Positions 52,013 to 60,194 of a stretch of 64,000 nucleotides of DNA are shown here, piece by piece. The first letter of the stretch is position 1, and every line of letters starts with the position of its first letter. A model generated the notes under the pieces. It saw only the letters and a program-made list of their open reading frames with translations. It was not told where the DNA came from and searched no databases. The position numbers were made by a program, and so were the translations under genes. Origin of the DNA: Flavobacterium sp. DG2-3 (GTDB lineage: Bacteria; Bacteroidota; Bacteroidia; Flavobacteriales; Flavobacteriaceae); assembly GCF_030730925.1 (NCBI RefSeq), contig NZ_JAVAMB010000003.1:62001-126000 (forward strand), written 5' to 3'.

Positions 52013-52549
52013 TTGAAAAAATATTTAATCCAGTTTAAGCCATTCTTGATTTTTGTAAGCATCTTTTTCCTCACTTATATTGTGCTTACACTGCTTTATA
52101 AGTTTTATTTAAACAGTTATCAAGTCGAAGATCTTGACGGAGTAACGATGCTTTCTGGCAGAAATTCAGAGCAATTGCTAAAACTGTTTAATTACGATGT
52201 CATAATTCAGAAAAACTCTCAGAATCCATGGCAGGATATTATTTTAAATGGAAGATATATTGCCCGCATTACTGAAGGATGTAATGCTGTAAGCGTAATG
52301 ATACTCTTTGTGTCATTTGTAGCCGCTTTTTCGGGAAATTTAAAAAAGACCTTATTGTTTATATTCTTAGGACTTATATCTATTTATGTTTTGAATGTCA
52401 TAAGAATTTCTCTTCTGATTGTTCTTGTGTATAACTTTCCGCAATATACCCGATTTTTGCACGGAACTTTCTTTCCTTTAATGATTTACGGATATGTTTT
52501 TGTTTTATGGATTTTCTGGATTAATAGATTTTCAAAATATGCTAAATAA
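52013..52549 (+). CDS. xrtF: Exosortase family protein XrtF
   Basis: The 178-residue integral membrane protein has the exosortase catalytic triad: Cys90 in TEGCNAVSVMILF, Arg131 in NVIRISLL and His150 in FLHGTFFPLMIYG. Exosortases are thought to process and sort proteins with C-terminal anchors. XrtF is the flavobacterial type, whose substrates are not clear. The start is TTG at 52013: an in-frame stop at 51998 excludes any upstream start, and the next ATG would remove the first membrane helix. It overlaps the next gene by 11 bases. Confidence 0.9.
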   Translation: MKKYLIQFKPFLIFVSIFFLTYIVLTLLYKFYLNSYQVEDLDGVTMLSGRNSEQLLKLFNYDVIIQKNSQNPWQDIILNGRYIARITEGCNAVSVMILFVSFVAAFSGNLKKTLLFIFLGLISIYVLNVIRISLLIVLVYNFPQYTRFLHGTFFPLMIYGYVFVLWIFWINRFSKYAK

Positions 52550-52985
52550 ATTAAAAGAGAATAAATTTCAAATCTTTACCGCAATTGTTGTGGTAATAGG
52601 TCTTGCTTTAATTAGAACATTTGAAAATAAATTGTTTTACGATCCTTTTCTGGTATATTTTAAGGCCGATTTTCATTCAATTCCTTATCCTGAAGTAGAT
52701 ACTTTAAAACTTTTCTGGGGACTTTTTCTGCGTTATTTTTTAAACTCGGTATTGTCTCTTTTACTGATTTATGCTTTGTTTCAAAATCGCGATATTTTTA
52801 AATTCAGCTTGTTTGTATATGCTTTCTTTTTGGTTGTTCTTTTAACTTCATTTTTTATAATACTCCAATTTTTTCCAGATGCTGGCTGGCTTCTTTTTTA
52901 TGTAAGGAGATTTATAATTCAGCCTATTTTGGTGTTATTATTTATTCCTGGGTTTTATTATCAGCTACAAAAAGCTAAAAAATAA
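52539..52985 (+). CDS. Exosortase F system-associated membrane protein
   Basis: The 148-residue protein (MLNKLKENKFQIFTAIVVV...) has about four membrane helices and a conserved-looking ENKLFYDPFLVYFKADF segment after the first helix. Size and position right behind xrtF match the family named for this association. The ATG at 52539 is preferred to one at 52494, which would overlap xrtF deeply. It overlaps xrtF by 11 bases, so translation is probably coupled. Its role is unknown, likely partner or maturation factor of XrtF. Confidence 0.85.
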   Translation: MLNKLKENKFQIFTAIVVVIGLALIRTFENKLFYDPFLVYFKADFHSIPYPEVDTLKLFWGLFLRYFLNSVLSLLLIYALFQNRDIFKFSLFVYAFFLVVLLTSFFIILQFFPDAGWLLFYVRRFIIQPILVLLFIPGFYYQLQKAKK

Positions 52986-53018
52986 CATTTGTTTTAGTTT
53001 TTATCGACAGTTTTTGAA

Positions 53019-53026
53019 TAGCTTTG
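53019..53026 (+). promoter_or_regulatory. Possible -7 element directly before the HYC_CC_PP gene
   Basis: TAGCTTTG fits TAnnTTTG and ends only 4 bases before the ATG at 53031. Transcription from it would give a leaderless or nearly leaderless mRNA. No well-spaced TTTG is present. Confidence 0.3.
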
Positions 53027-53030
53027 CAGT

Positions 53031-53429
53031 ATGAATTTGAAAAAGTGTACAGGCCTATTTTTAGCGTTCCTTTTATTGGTTTCCAATATTGGGTTTGCTT
53101 TTGATGTACATTATTGCGGAGGACACATTGCTTCGGTTTCTTTAAAAACTACAGCAGAACCCGTAGTTGAAAAGAAATGTTGCGGTTCTAAAGAGAAAAA
53201 GAATTCTTGCTGCAAAGACAAAGTTGTTCATTTCGAAAAAAAATCAGATGATGCAACAATCAAATTCTTCTTTTTTCAATTTGCTTTTCCAGCAGTTACA
53301 CAAGATTACAAACCTCTTGTCTTTTTAGAACTTCCAAGTTTCAAAAAGAAAGAAGTTCTTTCGTATTATGCTGATGCGAATGCACCCCCCTTATTTAAAT
53401 TATACCATCAGTATATTTTCTATTCCTGA
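53031..53429 (+). CDS. HYC_CC_PP family protein, probable metal-handling membrane-associated protein
   Basis: The 132-residue protein has an N-terminal hydrophobic helix or signal (about 8-24). Family landmarks follow in order: HYCGGHIAS (27-35), paired cysteines CC at 50-51 and CC at 60-61 in a Lys-rich stretch, and APPLF near 118. The cysteine/histidine pattern suggests binding of copper or another soft metal. It precedes a TonB-dependent receptor and an HMA protein, and this trio recurs in Bacteroidetes. The gap to the next gene (118 bases) contains an imperfect hairpin at about 53442-53472. Confidence 0.82.
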   Translation: MNLKKCTGLFLAFLLLVSNIGFAFDVHYCGGHIASVSLKTTAEPVVEKKCCGSKEKKNSCCKDKVVHFEKKSDDATIKFFFFQFAFPAVTQDYKPLVFLELPSFKKKEVLSYYADANAPPLFKLYHQYIFYS

Positions 53430-53547
53430 TTTTAATGTTAAGATGCGCTGCAAGTCTTGATTAAGGCTTTGCGTTTACATTTTATTGCTTTTTGCTTTGC
53501 GCAGAATGCAAGAATGTAATTCTATTTCAACATTAAAATCATTTTTT

Positions 53548-55554
53548 ATGCAAAAAAATATAATGCTTTTTGTAGCATTTATGCTTTCTGTATCGGTATT
53601 TTCACAAGAAGATCTAGACGAAGTAAAAATTACAAAAAAGCAAAAAGGAATTAAAAAATCCTATACGTTAACAGCCAATACTTCTGTGATTACTAGTAAA
53701 GAACTGCTTAAGGCAGCATGTTGTAATCTTGCTGAAAGTTTTGAAACCAATCCGTCAATCGATGTTAATTTTTCTGATGCTTTAACAGGAACCAAACAAA
53801 TCAAAATGCTTGGGCTTACTAGTCCGTATTTAATGATTACAGAAGAAAATATTCCTTCCGTTCGAGGTGCTTCTCAAGCCTACGGATTGTCATTTACTCC
53901 TGGAACTTGGATCGAAAGTGTTCAGATTACTAAAGGAGCGGGAAGTGTTATAAACGGTTACGAAAGTATATCAGGTCAAATTAACACAGAACTTTTAAAA
54001 CCATTAAGCGATATTCCTTTCTTTTTAAATGCTTACGGTTCGACCGATTCTCGTTTTGAATTGAATACGCATTTTAATAAAAAACTTTCAGATAAATGGG
54101 CAACAAGTTTATTTGTTCACGGAAATACACGTGTAGCAAAAAACGACATGAACAATGATGGTTTTCTAGATAATCCATTAGGAAAACAAATCAATGTTTT
54201 AAATCGTTATCAATATTATAATCCAGAAAGCGGTTTAGTTAGTTTTATCAATTTCAGATATATGAATGATAAAAAACAAACTGGAGAAGTAGATTTTGAT
54301 AAAGATCGTGATCGCGGAACAACCAATTATTGGGGATCTGAAATTAATACAGAACGTTTTGATGTTTCAACAAAAATCGGTTATGTATTTAAGGATATGC
54401 CGTACCAAAGTATCGGGTTTCAAAATGCTTTTAATAGTCATAAGCAAGATTCTTATTTTGGTTTAAATCAATATGATATCAAGCAAAACAGCTTTTATTC
54501 TAATTTGATCTTCAATTCGATTATAAACAATACGATGAATAAGTTTACAACTGGTTTGAATTTTTCTTACGATCAATATCAGGAGTTTGTAAACTTGACA
54601 GACGTAAGCAGAATTGATAATTCGGTTGGTGCTTTCTTCGAATATACTTATGACAATACAGATAATTTCAGTTTGATTTTGGGAGGAAGGATTGACAATC
54701 ACAACCGATTGGGGTTTTTTGTAACGCCAAGATTGCACATGAGATATAATCCTTGGAAAAATGGAGTGCTTCGTTTTTCTGCAGGAAGAGGAAAACGTTC
54801 AGCTAACATTTTTGCAGAAAACCAACAGCTTTTCGCCAGTTCAAGAACTTTTTCAATTTTAGATTCTAATGGAAAAGTATACGGTTTAAACCCAGAAATT
54901 GCTTGGAATTATGGAGTGAGTTTTTCGCAGAAATTCAAAATATTTGGCAAAAATGCAGATGCAGGTTTTGACTTCTACAGAACCGATTTCCAAAATCAGG
55001 CAGTTGTAGACGTAATGCAAAGTCCACAGCAAGTTTTATTTTATGATTTGAAAGGAAGTTCTTTTGCTAACAGTCTTCAAGTGGAATTTAACTACGAATT
55101 AATTCATAACTTGAATTTGAGAACGGCTTATAAATACTATGACATTCAAACCGATTATTTAAGAGGAACATACCAGCGTCCGCTTCAAGCAAAACATCGT
55201 TTCTTAGGGAATTTAGAATACGAAACAACTATGAATGACGATAAGCAATGGAAGTTTGATTTTACCTATAATTGGTCAGGAAAACAGCAGTTGCCTTATA
55301 CGGCATCGAACCCAGCAGAAGATCAATTTCCTAATTTTTCTCCAGCTTATGCGGTAATGAATGCGCAAGTAACACGTGTTTTTTCTTCTGTTTTTGAAGT
55401 GTATATAGGAGGAGAAAATATTGGAAATTACAAACAAGAAAAAGCAATTTTAGGAGCAAATGATCCTTTTGGACCTAATTTTGATGCATCAATAGCATAC
55501 GCTCCAATTTTTGGGCAAATGTATTATGCAGGATTACGATTTAAAATCAAATAA
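53548..55554 (+). CDS. TonB-dependent receptor, probable metal (copper-type) transporter
   Basis: The 668-residue protein begins MQKNIMLFVAFMLSVSVFSQ, a signal peptide. The ATG at 53548 is chosen over one at 53485, which would put 21 unrelated residues in front. It has a plug with KAACCNLAESFETNPSIDV (Cys58-Cys59), GASQAYGLSFTPGTWIESVQITKG and GYESISGQIN, then a barrel ending YYAGLRFKIK. No carboxypeptidase-like domain precedes the plug. The conserved CC in the plug and the HYC_CC_PP and HMA neighbours suggest a metal or metal-chelate ligand. An HMA gene follows after 34 bases. Confidence 0.88.
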   Translation: MQKNIMLFVAFMLSVSVFSQEDLDEVKITKKQKGIKKSYTLTANTSVITSKELLKAACCNLAESFETNPSIDVNFSDALTGTKQIKMLGLTSPYLMITEENIPSVRGASQAYGLSFTPGTWIESVQITKGAGSVINGYESISGQINTELLKPLSDIPFFLNAYGSTDSRFELNTHFNKKLSDKWATSLFVHGNTRVAKNDMNNDGFLDNPLGKQINVLNRYQYYNPESGLVSFINFRYMNDKKQTGEVDFDKDRDRGTTNYWGSEINTERFDVSTKIGYVFKDMPYQSIGFQNAFNSHKQDSYFGLNQYDIKQNSFYSNLIFNSIINNTMNKFTTGLNFSYDQYQEFVNLTDVSRIDNSVGAFFEYTYDNTDNFSLILGGRIDNHNRLGFFVTPRLHMRYNPWKNGVLRFSAGRGKRSANIFAENQQLFASSRTFSILDSNGKVYGLNPEIAWNYGVSFSQKFKIFGKNADAGFDFYRTDFQNQAVVDVMQSPQQVLFYDLKGSSFANSLQVEFNYELIHNLNLRTAYKYYDIQTDYLRGTYQRPLQAKHRFLGNLEYETTMNDDKQWKFDFTYNWSGKQQLPYTASNPAEDQFPNFSPAYAVMNAQVTRVFSSVFEVYIGGENIGNYKQEKAILGANDPFGPNFDASIAYAPIFGQMYYAGLRFKIK

Positions 55555-55588
55555 AGAATAATTTCAATAACGATAAATAATAGACAAA

Positions 55589-55930
55589 ATGAATAAAATA
55601 GTTTTAATCGCCATGATGATGTTTTTAGGTTTTTCAGCTCAGGCTCAAACCAAAAAAAATAAGAATTTAAAATATGCAACCGAAGTAAACGGAAACTGCG
55701 AACAGTGTAAGAAAAGAATTGAAAAAGCAGCTTATGGTGTGCCGGGAGTAAAAACGGCAAGCTGGGATGTGAGTTCGCATCAGCTTTCGGTTATTTTAAA
55801 CGAAGAGAAATGTTCTCCGTCAGATTTAAACAAAGCAATTGCTAAGGCTGGTCATGATACTAAGGAAGTTAAAGCAACAACAGAAGATTATGACAACTTG
55901 CATAGCTGTTGCAAGTATGTAAGAGAATAG
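55589..55930 (+). CDS. Secreted heavy-metal-associated (HMA) domain protein
   Basis: The 113-residue protein has a signal peptide (FLGFSAQAQ). An HMA domain follows, with NGNCEQCKKRIEKAAYGVPGV (metal-binding Cys37 and Cys40) and the beta-alpha-beta pattern KTASWDVSSHQLSVIL ... DLNKAIAKAGHD. A C-terminal HSCCKYV adds two further cysteines. It should bind a soft metal such as copper in the periplasm, perhaps receiving it from the TonB receptor upstream. No mercury-resistance genes accompany it, so a MerP role is unlikely. Confidence 0.88.
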   Translation: MNKIVLIAMMMFLGFSAQAQTKKNKNLKYATEVNGNCEQCKKRIEKAAYGVPGVKTASWDVSSHQLSVILNEEKCSPSDLNKAIAKAGHDTKEVKATTEDYDNLHSCCKYVRE

Positions 55931-55937
55931 TGTAAAG

Positions 55938-55969
55938 TGAAGCCCAGACAAATAGTTTGGGCTTTTTTT
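55938..55969 (+). terminator. Terminator of the metal-handling gene group
   Basis: A stem AAGCCCA / TGGGCTT with a 10-base loop is followed by seven T residues, a few bases after the HMA gene stop. Confidence 0.75.
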
Positions 55970-56003
55970 AATAGTTAATTTATGTTTAAAATACCGCATT
56001 TTA

Positions 56004-56034
56004 TTGTGGTTAAAGTAAATTATTGTTACTTTCA
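56004..56034 (+). promoter_or_regulatory. Predicted promoter of the DedA gene
   Basis: TTG at 56004-56006, 20 bases and TACTTTCA at 56027-56034. The -7 element is one or two bases off consensus. The start codon is at 56064. Confidence 0.4.
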
Positions 56035-56063
56035 CAAACTATAAAGATAACCAATCTCGTTTT

Positions 56064-56744
56064 ATGAATAATTTTGAATGGACCCAGTTATTAAACCCTG
56101 AATTTTATATTACTTTAAGTGTCGGAGGTTTTCAGATTGGGTTGTTTATTGTTCTGTTTATAGTTTTTGCTGAAACAGGACTTTTTGCAGGTTTTTTTCT
56201 GCCTGGAGATAGTTTGCTTTTCTTAGCAGGTATCTACAGCCGTGATTTAATTGAGAATGTTGCCTATATCCCAAATGATTTTTTAAATGTATTTCTGCTT
56301 GCTACAGCAGTTGCTATTATGGGAGTTTTAGGAAATATGACAGGTTATTGGTTTGGTGCAAAAAGTGGTTATTATTTATTTAAAAAAGAAGATTCATTCT
56401 GGTTTAAGAAAAAATATCTGCTTCAATCAAAAGACTTTTTTGAAAAGTACGGTGGAAAAGCAATTATTTACGCGCGCTTCTTGCCAATTTTCAGAACGTT
56501 TGCTCCAATTGTTGCCGGAATCGTTTCGATGGACAAAAAGAAGTTTATGTTTTATAATGTCTTAAGTTCTTTCCTTTGGTCATTCATATTGATTTTTGCA
56601 GGACATTATTTATACGGCGTGTTCTTAAAACAGGGAATAGATTTAAAGAAACATATCGAATACATTATTATCATTATCATTATCATCTCTACTTTCCCAG
56701 TTTTAATGAAATTATTAAAAAAGAGACCAAGCGAGAATATTTAA
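56064..56744 (+). CDS. DedA family membrane protein
   Basis: The 226-residue protein shows the DedA/SNARE-associated core: FAETGLFAGFFLPGDSLLFLAG (about 36-57), GNMTGYWFGAKSGY and FFEKYGGKAIIYARFLPIFRTFAPIVAGI (about 131-159). DedA proteins flip lipid carriers such as undecaprenyl phosphate or phosphatidylethanolamine across the inner membrane. The last helix includes about ten consecutive isoleucines coded by repeated ATT/ATC. Length is normal. It has its own promoter and terminator. Confidence 0.92.
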   Translation: MNNFEWTQLLNPEFYITLSVGGFQIGLFIVLFIVFAETGLFAGFFLPGDSLLFLAGIYSRDLIENVAYIPNDFLNVFLLATAVAIMGVLGNMTGYWFGAKSGYYLFKKEDSFWFKKKYLLQSKDFFEKYGGKAIIYARFLPIFRTFAPIVAGIVSMDKKKFMFYNVLSSFLWSFILIFAGHYLYGVFLKQGIDLKKHIEYIIIIIIIISTFPVLMKLLKKRPSENI

Positions 56745-56770
56745 AAGAGAATTCAAATTCATATAAAAAC

Positions 56771-56805
56771 AAAAATCCGAAGTGCAAGCTTCGGATTTTT
56801 TTATG
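56771..56805. terminator. Bidirectional terminator between the DedA gene and rodA
   Basis: An 11-base perfect stem (AAAATCCGAAG at 56772-56782 with CTTCGGATTTT at 56789-56799) has T-rich tracts on both strands, so it can end the plus-strand DedA transcript and the minus-strand rodA transcript. Confidence 0.75.
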
Positions 56806-56905
56806 TATAATATCGATTATTAAAATATAAATGTGGAGTTGTCTAAGTAAATATCTTTTGACTTCTACAGCTTCAAAGCTTTACGAAAGAAGCTCTAGGA
56901 ATAAC

Positions 56906-56950
56906 CTCAGAACCTTAGCATCTTAGTCCCTCAGCAGCTTAGTAGCTCAG
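56906..56950. repeat. Octamer repeat CTYAGNNN, six units
   Basis: CTCAG or CTTAG recurs six times with an exact 8-base period (starting 56906, 56914, 56922, 56930, 56938, 56946), each followed by three variable bases. It ends 4 bases before the rodA stop codon. No reading frame uses it. Confidence 0.75.
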
Positions 56951-56954
56951 AAAT

Positions 56955-58190
56955 CTACCATTCATTCACTTTATTAGCATCCATTTTAAGGAAAATAAAC
57001 AGCAAAATAGTGAATCCCCAAAGTCCAGAACCTCCGTATGAAAAGAAGGGTAGAGGAACCCCGATTGTTGGAAAAATTCCTATTACCATCGCAATGTTTA
57101 CAAAGAAGTGTATAAAGAGAATTGCGGCGACACAGTAGCCATAAACCCGACTAAACTTTGTCTTCTGTCTTTCTGCTAAATAAATTACTCTAAGTAATAA
57201 GCTCACGAAAAGTAAAATAACCACAAAAGAACCAGCAAATCCCCATTCTTCACCAACGGTTGTAAAGATATAATCGGTGTGCTGTTCAGGTACGAATCCT
57301 CCTTTTGTTTGTGTTCCTTCTAGGAAACCTTTTCCGATCCATCCACCAGATCCAATTGCAATTTCAGATTGATTCGTATTGTATCCAATACCTTTCATGT
57401 CTACAGTTTTACCTAGTAAAATATTGAAACGGTCTCTGTGGTGCTGTTTAAAAACGTTATCAAATACATAATCTACAGAAAAAACAAATCCTGAGATTAA
57501 AACTAATAAGATACCACTTAAAATAATATTTCGATCGACTGCTCTGCCTTTAAAATGTATGATTGCCAAAACCACAAAAGCCATTATAATAACAGCATAA
57601 GGTTCTAAAACCAAAGTAAGGACAAAGAGAACAATAGTTATAAAGGCGGTCCAAACATACCAAGAAGGCAAACCTTCTCTGTACAGAACAAGAATAAAAG
57701 CACTATAAATTAACGCACTTCCAGGGTCTGGTTGTGGTAAAATCAATAATACTGGCAAGAGCATAATGGCTAAAGCCTGAATCTGCCTGTTGGTTTCTTT
57801 TAGGTTAATTTGCGTATCACTTAAATATTTGGCTAAAGCCAAAGAAGTAGCCGCTTTTGCAAATTCAGAAGGCTGCAATGTAAAACTTCCTATAGCATAC
57901 CAGCATCGTTGTCCAGCAATTGTTTTTCCGAAGAGAAATAATCCTGCTAGAGACAATAAAGAGACTCCAAATATAATGCTGGCATATTTTTCGTAAAATT
58001 TACCATCAACAAAAAGTACAACAAAGATCAAAGGAATTGTACAGCAAATAAAGATAAGCTGTTTCTGATAAGTACCGTCTGTTGACAATAAAGAAGACGA
58101 ATAGATATTCAGCCAACCTAAAGTTACCAGCGCAATGTAGATAAAGACACTTATCCAATCAATATTATTTTTTACACTTTGATTTTTCAT
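56955..58190 (-). CDS. rodA: Rod shape-determining protein RodA (SEDS glycosyltransferase)
   Basis: The 411-residue membrane protein polymerises lipid II into glycan strands during side-wall growth, together with PBP2. SEDS features include FTLQPSEFAKAATSLALAKYLS (about 102-123), PQPDPGSALIYSAFILVLYREG (about 151-172), GGWIGKGFLEGTQTKGGFVPEQHTDYIFTTVGEEWGF (about 281-318, in order), and GIFPTIGVPLPFFSYGGSGLWGF near the end. It starts 18 bases after the PBP2 gene and ends the cell-shape operon. Confidence 0.95.
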   Translation of the reverse strand: MKNQSVKNNIDWISVFIYIALVTLGWLNIYSSSLLSTDGTYQKQLIFICCTIPLIFVVLFVDGKFYEKYASIIFGVSLLSLAGLFLFGKTIAGQRCWYAIGSFTLQPSEFAKAATSLALAKYLSDTQINLKETNRQIQALAIMLLPVLLILPQPDPGSALIYSAFILVLYREGLPSWYVWTAFITIVLFVLTLVLEPYAVIIMAFVVLAIIHFKGRAVDRNIILSGILLVLISGFVFSVDYVFDNVFKQHHRDRFNILLGKTVDMKGIGYNTNQSEIAIGSGGWIGKGFLEGTQTKGGFVPEQHTDYIFTTVGEEWGFAGSFVVILLFVSLLLRVIYLAERQKTKFSRVYGYCVAAILFIHFFVNIAMVIGIFPTIGVPLPFFSYGGSGLWGFTILLFIFLKMDANKVNEW

Positions 58191-58208
58191 TTGAAGTAAT
58201 CTTCTTTC

Positions 58209-60194
58209 TTAGTTTTTCTTAGTTGTGTCTACTGCTGTTTTTTTGGCTTCTGGTTTCGGAACAACTGGTTTCGGAACAACTGGTTTCGGAACAATGATTT
58301 TGGCTCTCAAAACAGAATCTTTTGGAACAGATTCTATAATACTTGCCGGGTTTGGTGGCGCCACTTTTGCGTATTCTGCTGCCAAACTTTTATTTAAAAC
58401 TCTAATTTCTAAATCGGTTCTTGTGATTTTTTTTCTCAAATATTTTTCAATCATCAAACTTGCTATCGGTCCAGCTACAGTTGCACCAAAACCTCCATTT
58501 TCGATCATCACAGCAATGGCGATTTTCGGGTTATCTTTTGGAGCAAATGCCACAAATATAGAGTGGTCTTTAAGCTGTGTTCTTTTGCCGTTAATTTTGG
58601 CAAAGTTCTCTGCTGTTCCCGTTTTACCGCAAATATCAATCCCTTCTACTCTAAGCGAGTAAGCAGTACCTCGATTATAAACATCAAAAAGACCGCTTAT
58701 GATAGGAGTAAAATATTTTTGGTCAATTGTTGTAACATGTTTTGTTGTAAACTTAGGATCAATCTTTTCGCCTTCAATTTTTTTAATAATATGAGGTGTA
58801 TAATAATAACCTTGATTAGCTATTGTTGCCATCATATTAGCAAGTTGAATTGGCGTCATCAAAACTTCTCCCTGTCCAATGGCATTAGATACAATTGCAG
58901 TACTTCTCCAGCCGCCGTTAGGGTAAATTCTTTTATAGGTTTTAGAAGTCGGAATATTGCCTCGTTTACCAGTTGGCAAATCGTAACCCATAAACTGACC
59001 TAACCCAAAACTTTTTACGTGATTGCTCCAAATATCTACAGCAGCGCCTGGCTTAGTGTATTTGTTTATCGTTCTCATATAAGCGGTTGCAAAATAAGTA
59101 TTACAAGATTGATAAATTCCTCTATGCAATTGCAATTGTCCACCGCTACAGTGACATCTCATAAAACGGCCACGCGCGTAGCTAAAACCATGATGGCAGG
59201 AAACACTAAATTTTTCTTCGTCTATTACACCTTCTTGAAGTGCAACCAAACCGGTTAAAATTTTAAATGGAGAACCAGGAGGATACTCTGCTAAAAGTCC
59301 TCTGTCATACAATGGTTTTGCAATAGAATCGTTGTATAAAAGCGTATAATTTTTAGATCTTTGGCGTCCTACTAAAATTCCAGGATCATAAGAAGGAGCG
59401 GTAATTAATGAAAGAATTTCACCTGTTTTAGGTTCAATAGCAACGATTCCGCCTCGCTTGTTAATCATTAATTCTTCGCCATATTTCTGAAGTTCGGCAT
59501 CGATAGTTAAGTTAATGTCTTCTCCAGCAACAGCGATCGTGTCATACTTTCCGCTTTTGTATGAGCCTATTTCTCGGTTGTACTTGTCTTTTTGAATGTA
59601 TTTTACGCCTTTAATACCGCGTAGAATTTCTTCATAACTTTCTTCTACACCTTGTCTTCCAATTAAATCTCCACTATTATAGTATGGATTTTTTGCAATT
59701 TGGCTTTCATTTACTTGTGTAATAGAACCAAAAATATTGGCGCCATAATCTACTTCGTAATCACGAAGAGATCTTTTTTGGAAATAGAATCCATCATATT
59801 TTCTGATTTTCTCTTGAAAAGCAGCAAATTCATTCTTGTTCAATTGAGACAAAAATACAGAAGGAAGTCTAGGACTATAAACTTTTGCTTTTTCGATACG
59901 TTTGTGGTAATCTTCTGGAGTAATATTTAAAAGTGAACAAAATTCAGTAATATTAAGGTCTTTTTTTACTTCTCTCGGAATAACCATGATGTCATAAGAA
60001 GCCTGATTCGCAACAAGAAGTTTTCCGTTACGATCATAGATGTAGCCTCTTTCTGGGTAGTCATAGACCTTTTTTATCGCATTATTTTCAGATTTTAATT
60101 TAAAAGAATCATCAATAATCTGCAGGTAAAAGATTCTGATCACTAGCAAAGATGCTGCAATAATAATTATAGTGGGCAGCAAGACTTTTCTCAT
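58209..60194 (-). CDS. mrdA: Penicillin-binding protein 2 (transpeptidase of the elongasome)
   Basis: The 661-residue protein has one N-terminal membrane helix (about 7-25) and a PBP dimerisation domain (about 45-220). The transpeptidase domain has Ser308 in PPGSPFK (SxxK), SCNTYFAT (SxN) near 366 and KTGTAEN near 536. It cross-links new peptidoglycan with RodA. Residues around 340-362 (CHHGFSYARGRFMRCHCSGG) are rich in Cys and His. The C-terminal tail contains three VPKPV-type repeats (about 633-648) coded by a 15-base tandem repeat. It overlaps mreD by 4 bases. Confidence 0.94.
   Translation of the reverse strand: MRKVLLPTIIIIAASLLVIRIFYLQIIDDSFKLKSENNAIKKVYDYPERGYIYDRNGKLLVANQASYDIMVIPREVKKDLNITEFCSLLNITPEDYHKRIEKAKVYSPRLPSVFLSQLNKNEFAAFQEKIRKYDGFYFQKRSLRDYEVDYGANIFGSITQVNESQIAKNPYYNSGDLIGRQGVEESYEEILRGIKGVKYIQKDKYNREIGSYKSGKYDTIAVAGEDINLTIDAELQKYGEELMINKRGGIVAIEPKTGEILSLITAPSYDPGILVGRQRSKNYTLLYNDSIAKPLYDRGLLAEYPPGSPFKILTGLVALQEGVIDEEKFSVSCHHGFSYARGRFMRCHCSGGQLQLHRGIYQSCNTYFATAYMRTINKYTKPGAAVDIWSNHVKSFGLGQFMGYDLPTGKRGNIPTSKTYKRIYPNGGWRSTAIVSNAIGQGEVLMTPIQLANMMATIANQGYYYTPHIIKKIEGEKIDPKFTTKHVTTIDQKYFTPIISGLFDVYNRGTAYSLRVEGIDICGKTGTAENFAKINGKRTQLKDHSIFVAFAPKDNPKIAIAVMIENGGFGATVAGPIASLMIEKYLRKKITRTDLEIRVLNKSLAAEYAKVAPPNPASIIESVPKDSVLRAKIIVPKPVVPKPVVPKPEAKKTAVDTTKKN
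58251..58295. repeat. Three tandem 15-base repeats in the PBP2 C-terminal tail
   Basis: TGGTTTCGGAACAAC occurs at 58251-58265 and 58266-58280, and with one change at 58281-58295. Each unit codes for five residues of the VVPKP type on the minus strand, so changes in copy number would keep the frame. Confidence 0.85.

Noticed and set aside
51943..52074. Longer fRMsr reading starting at 52074
   Set aside because: The extra residues are Phe/Lys-rich and outside the GAF family, and they overlap the divergent xrtF coding region.
53485..53547. Upstream ATG for the metal-type TonB receptor
   Set aside because: It would place 21 unrelated residues before a good signal peptide that begins at 53548.
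55589..55930. HMA protein considered as MerP of a mercury-resistance operon
   Set aside because: No merR, merT or merA is nearby, and the neighbours are a HYC_CC_PP protein and a TonB receptor.
56660..56695. Repeated ATT/ATC run in the DedA gene as a microsatellite of interest
   Set aside because: It codes for isoleucines in a membrane helix, and such runs are expected in AT-rich genomes.
56906..56950. CTYAGNNN array considered as a CRISPR array
   Set aside because: The repeat unit is only 5 conserved bases with 3-base gaps, far below CRISPR repeat and spacer sizes, and no cas gene is present.
58225..59258. Plus-strand reading frames of 146 residues and less opposite PBP2
   Set aside because: They lie fully inside a well-supported gene on the other strand and have no recognisable features.
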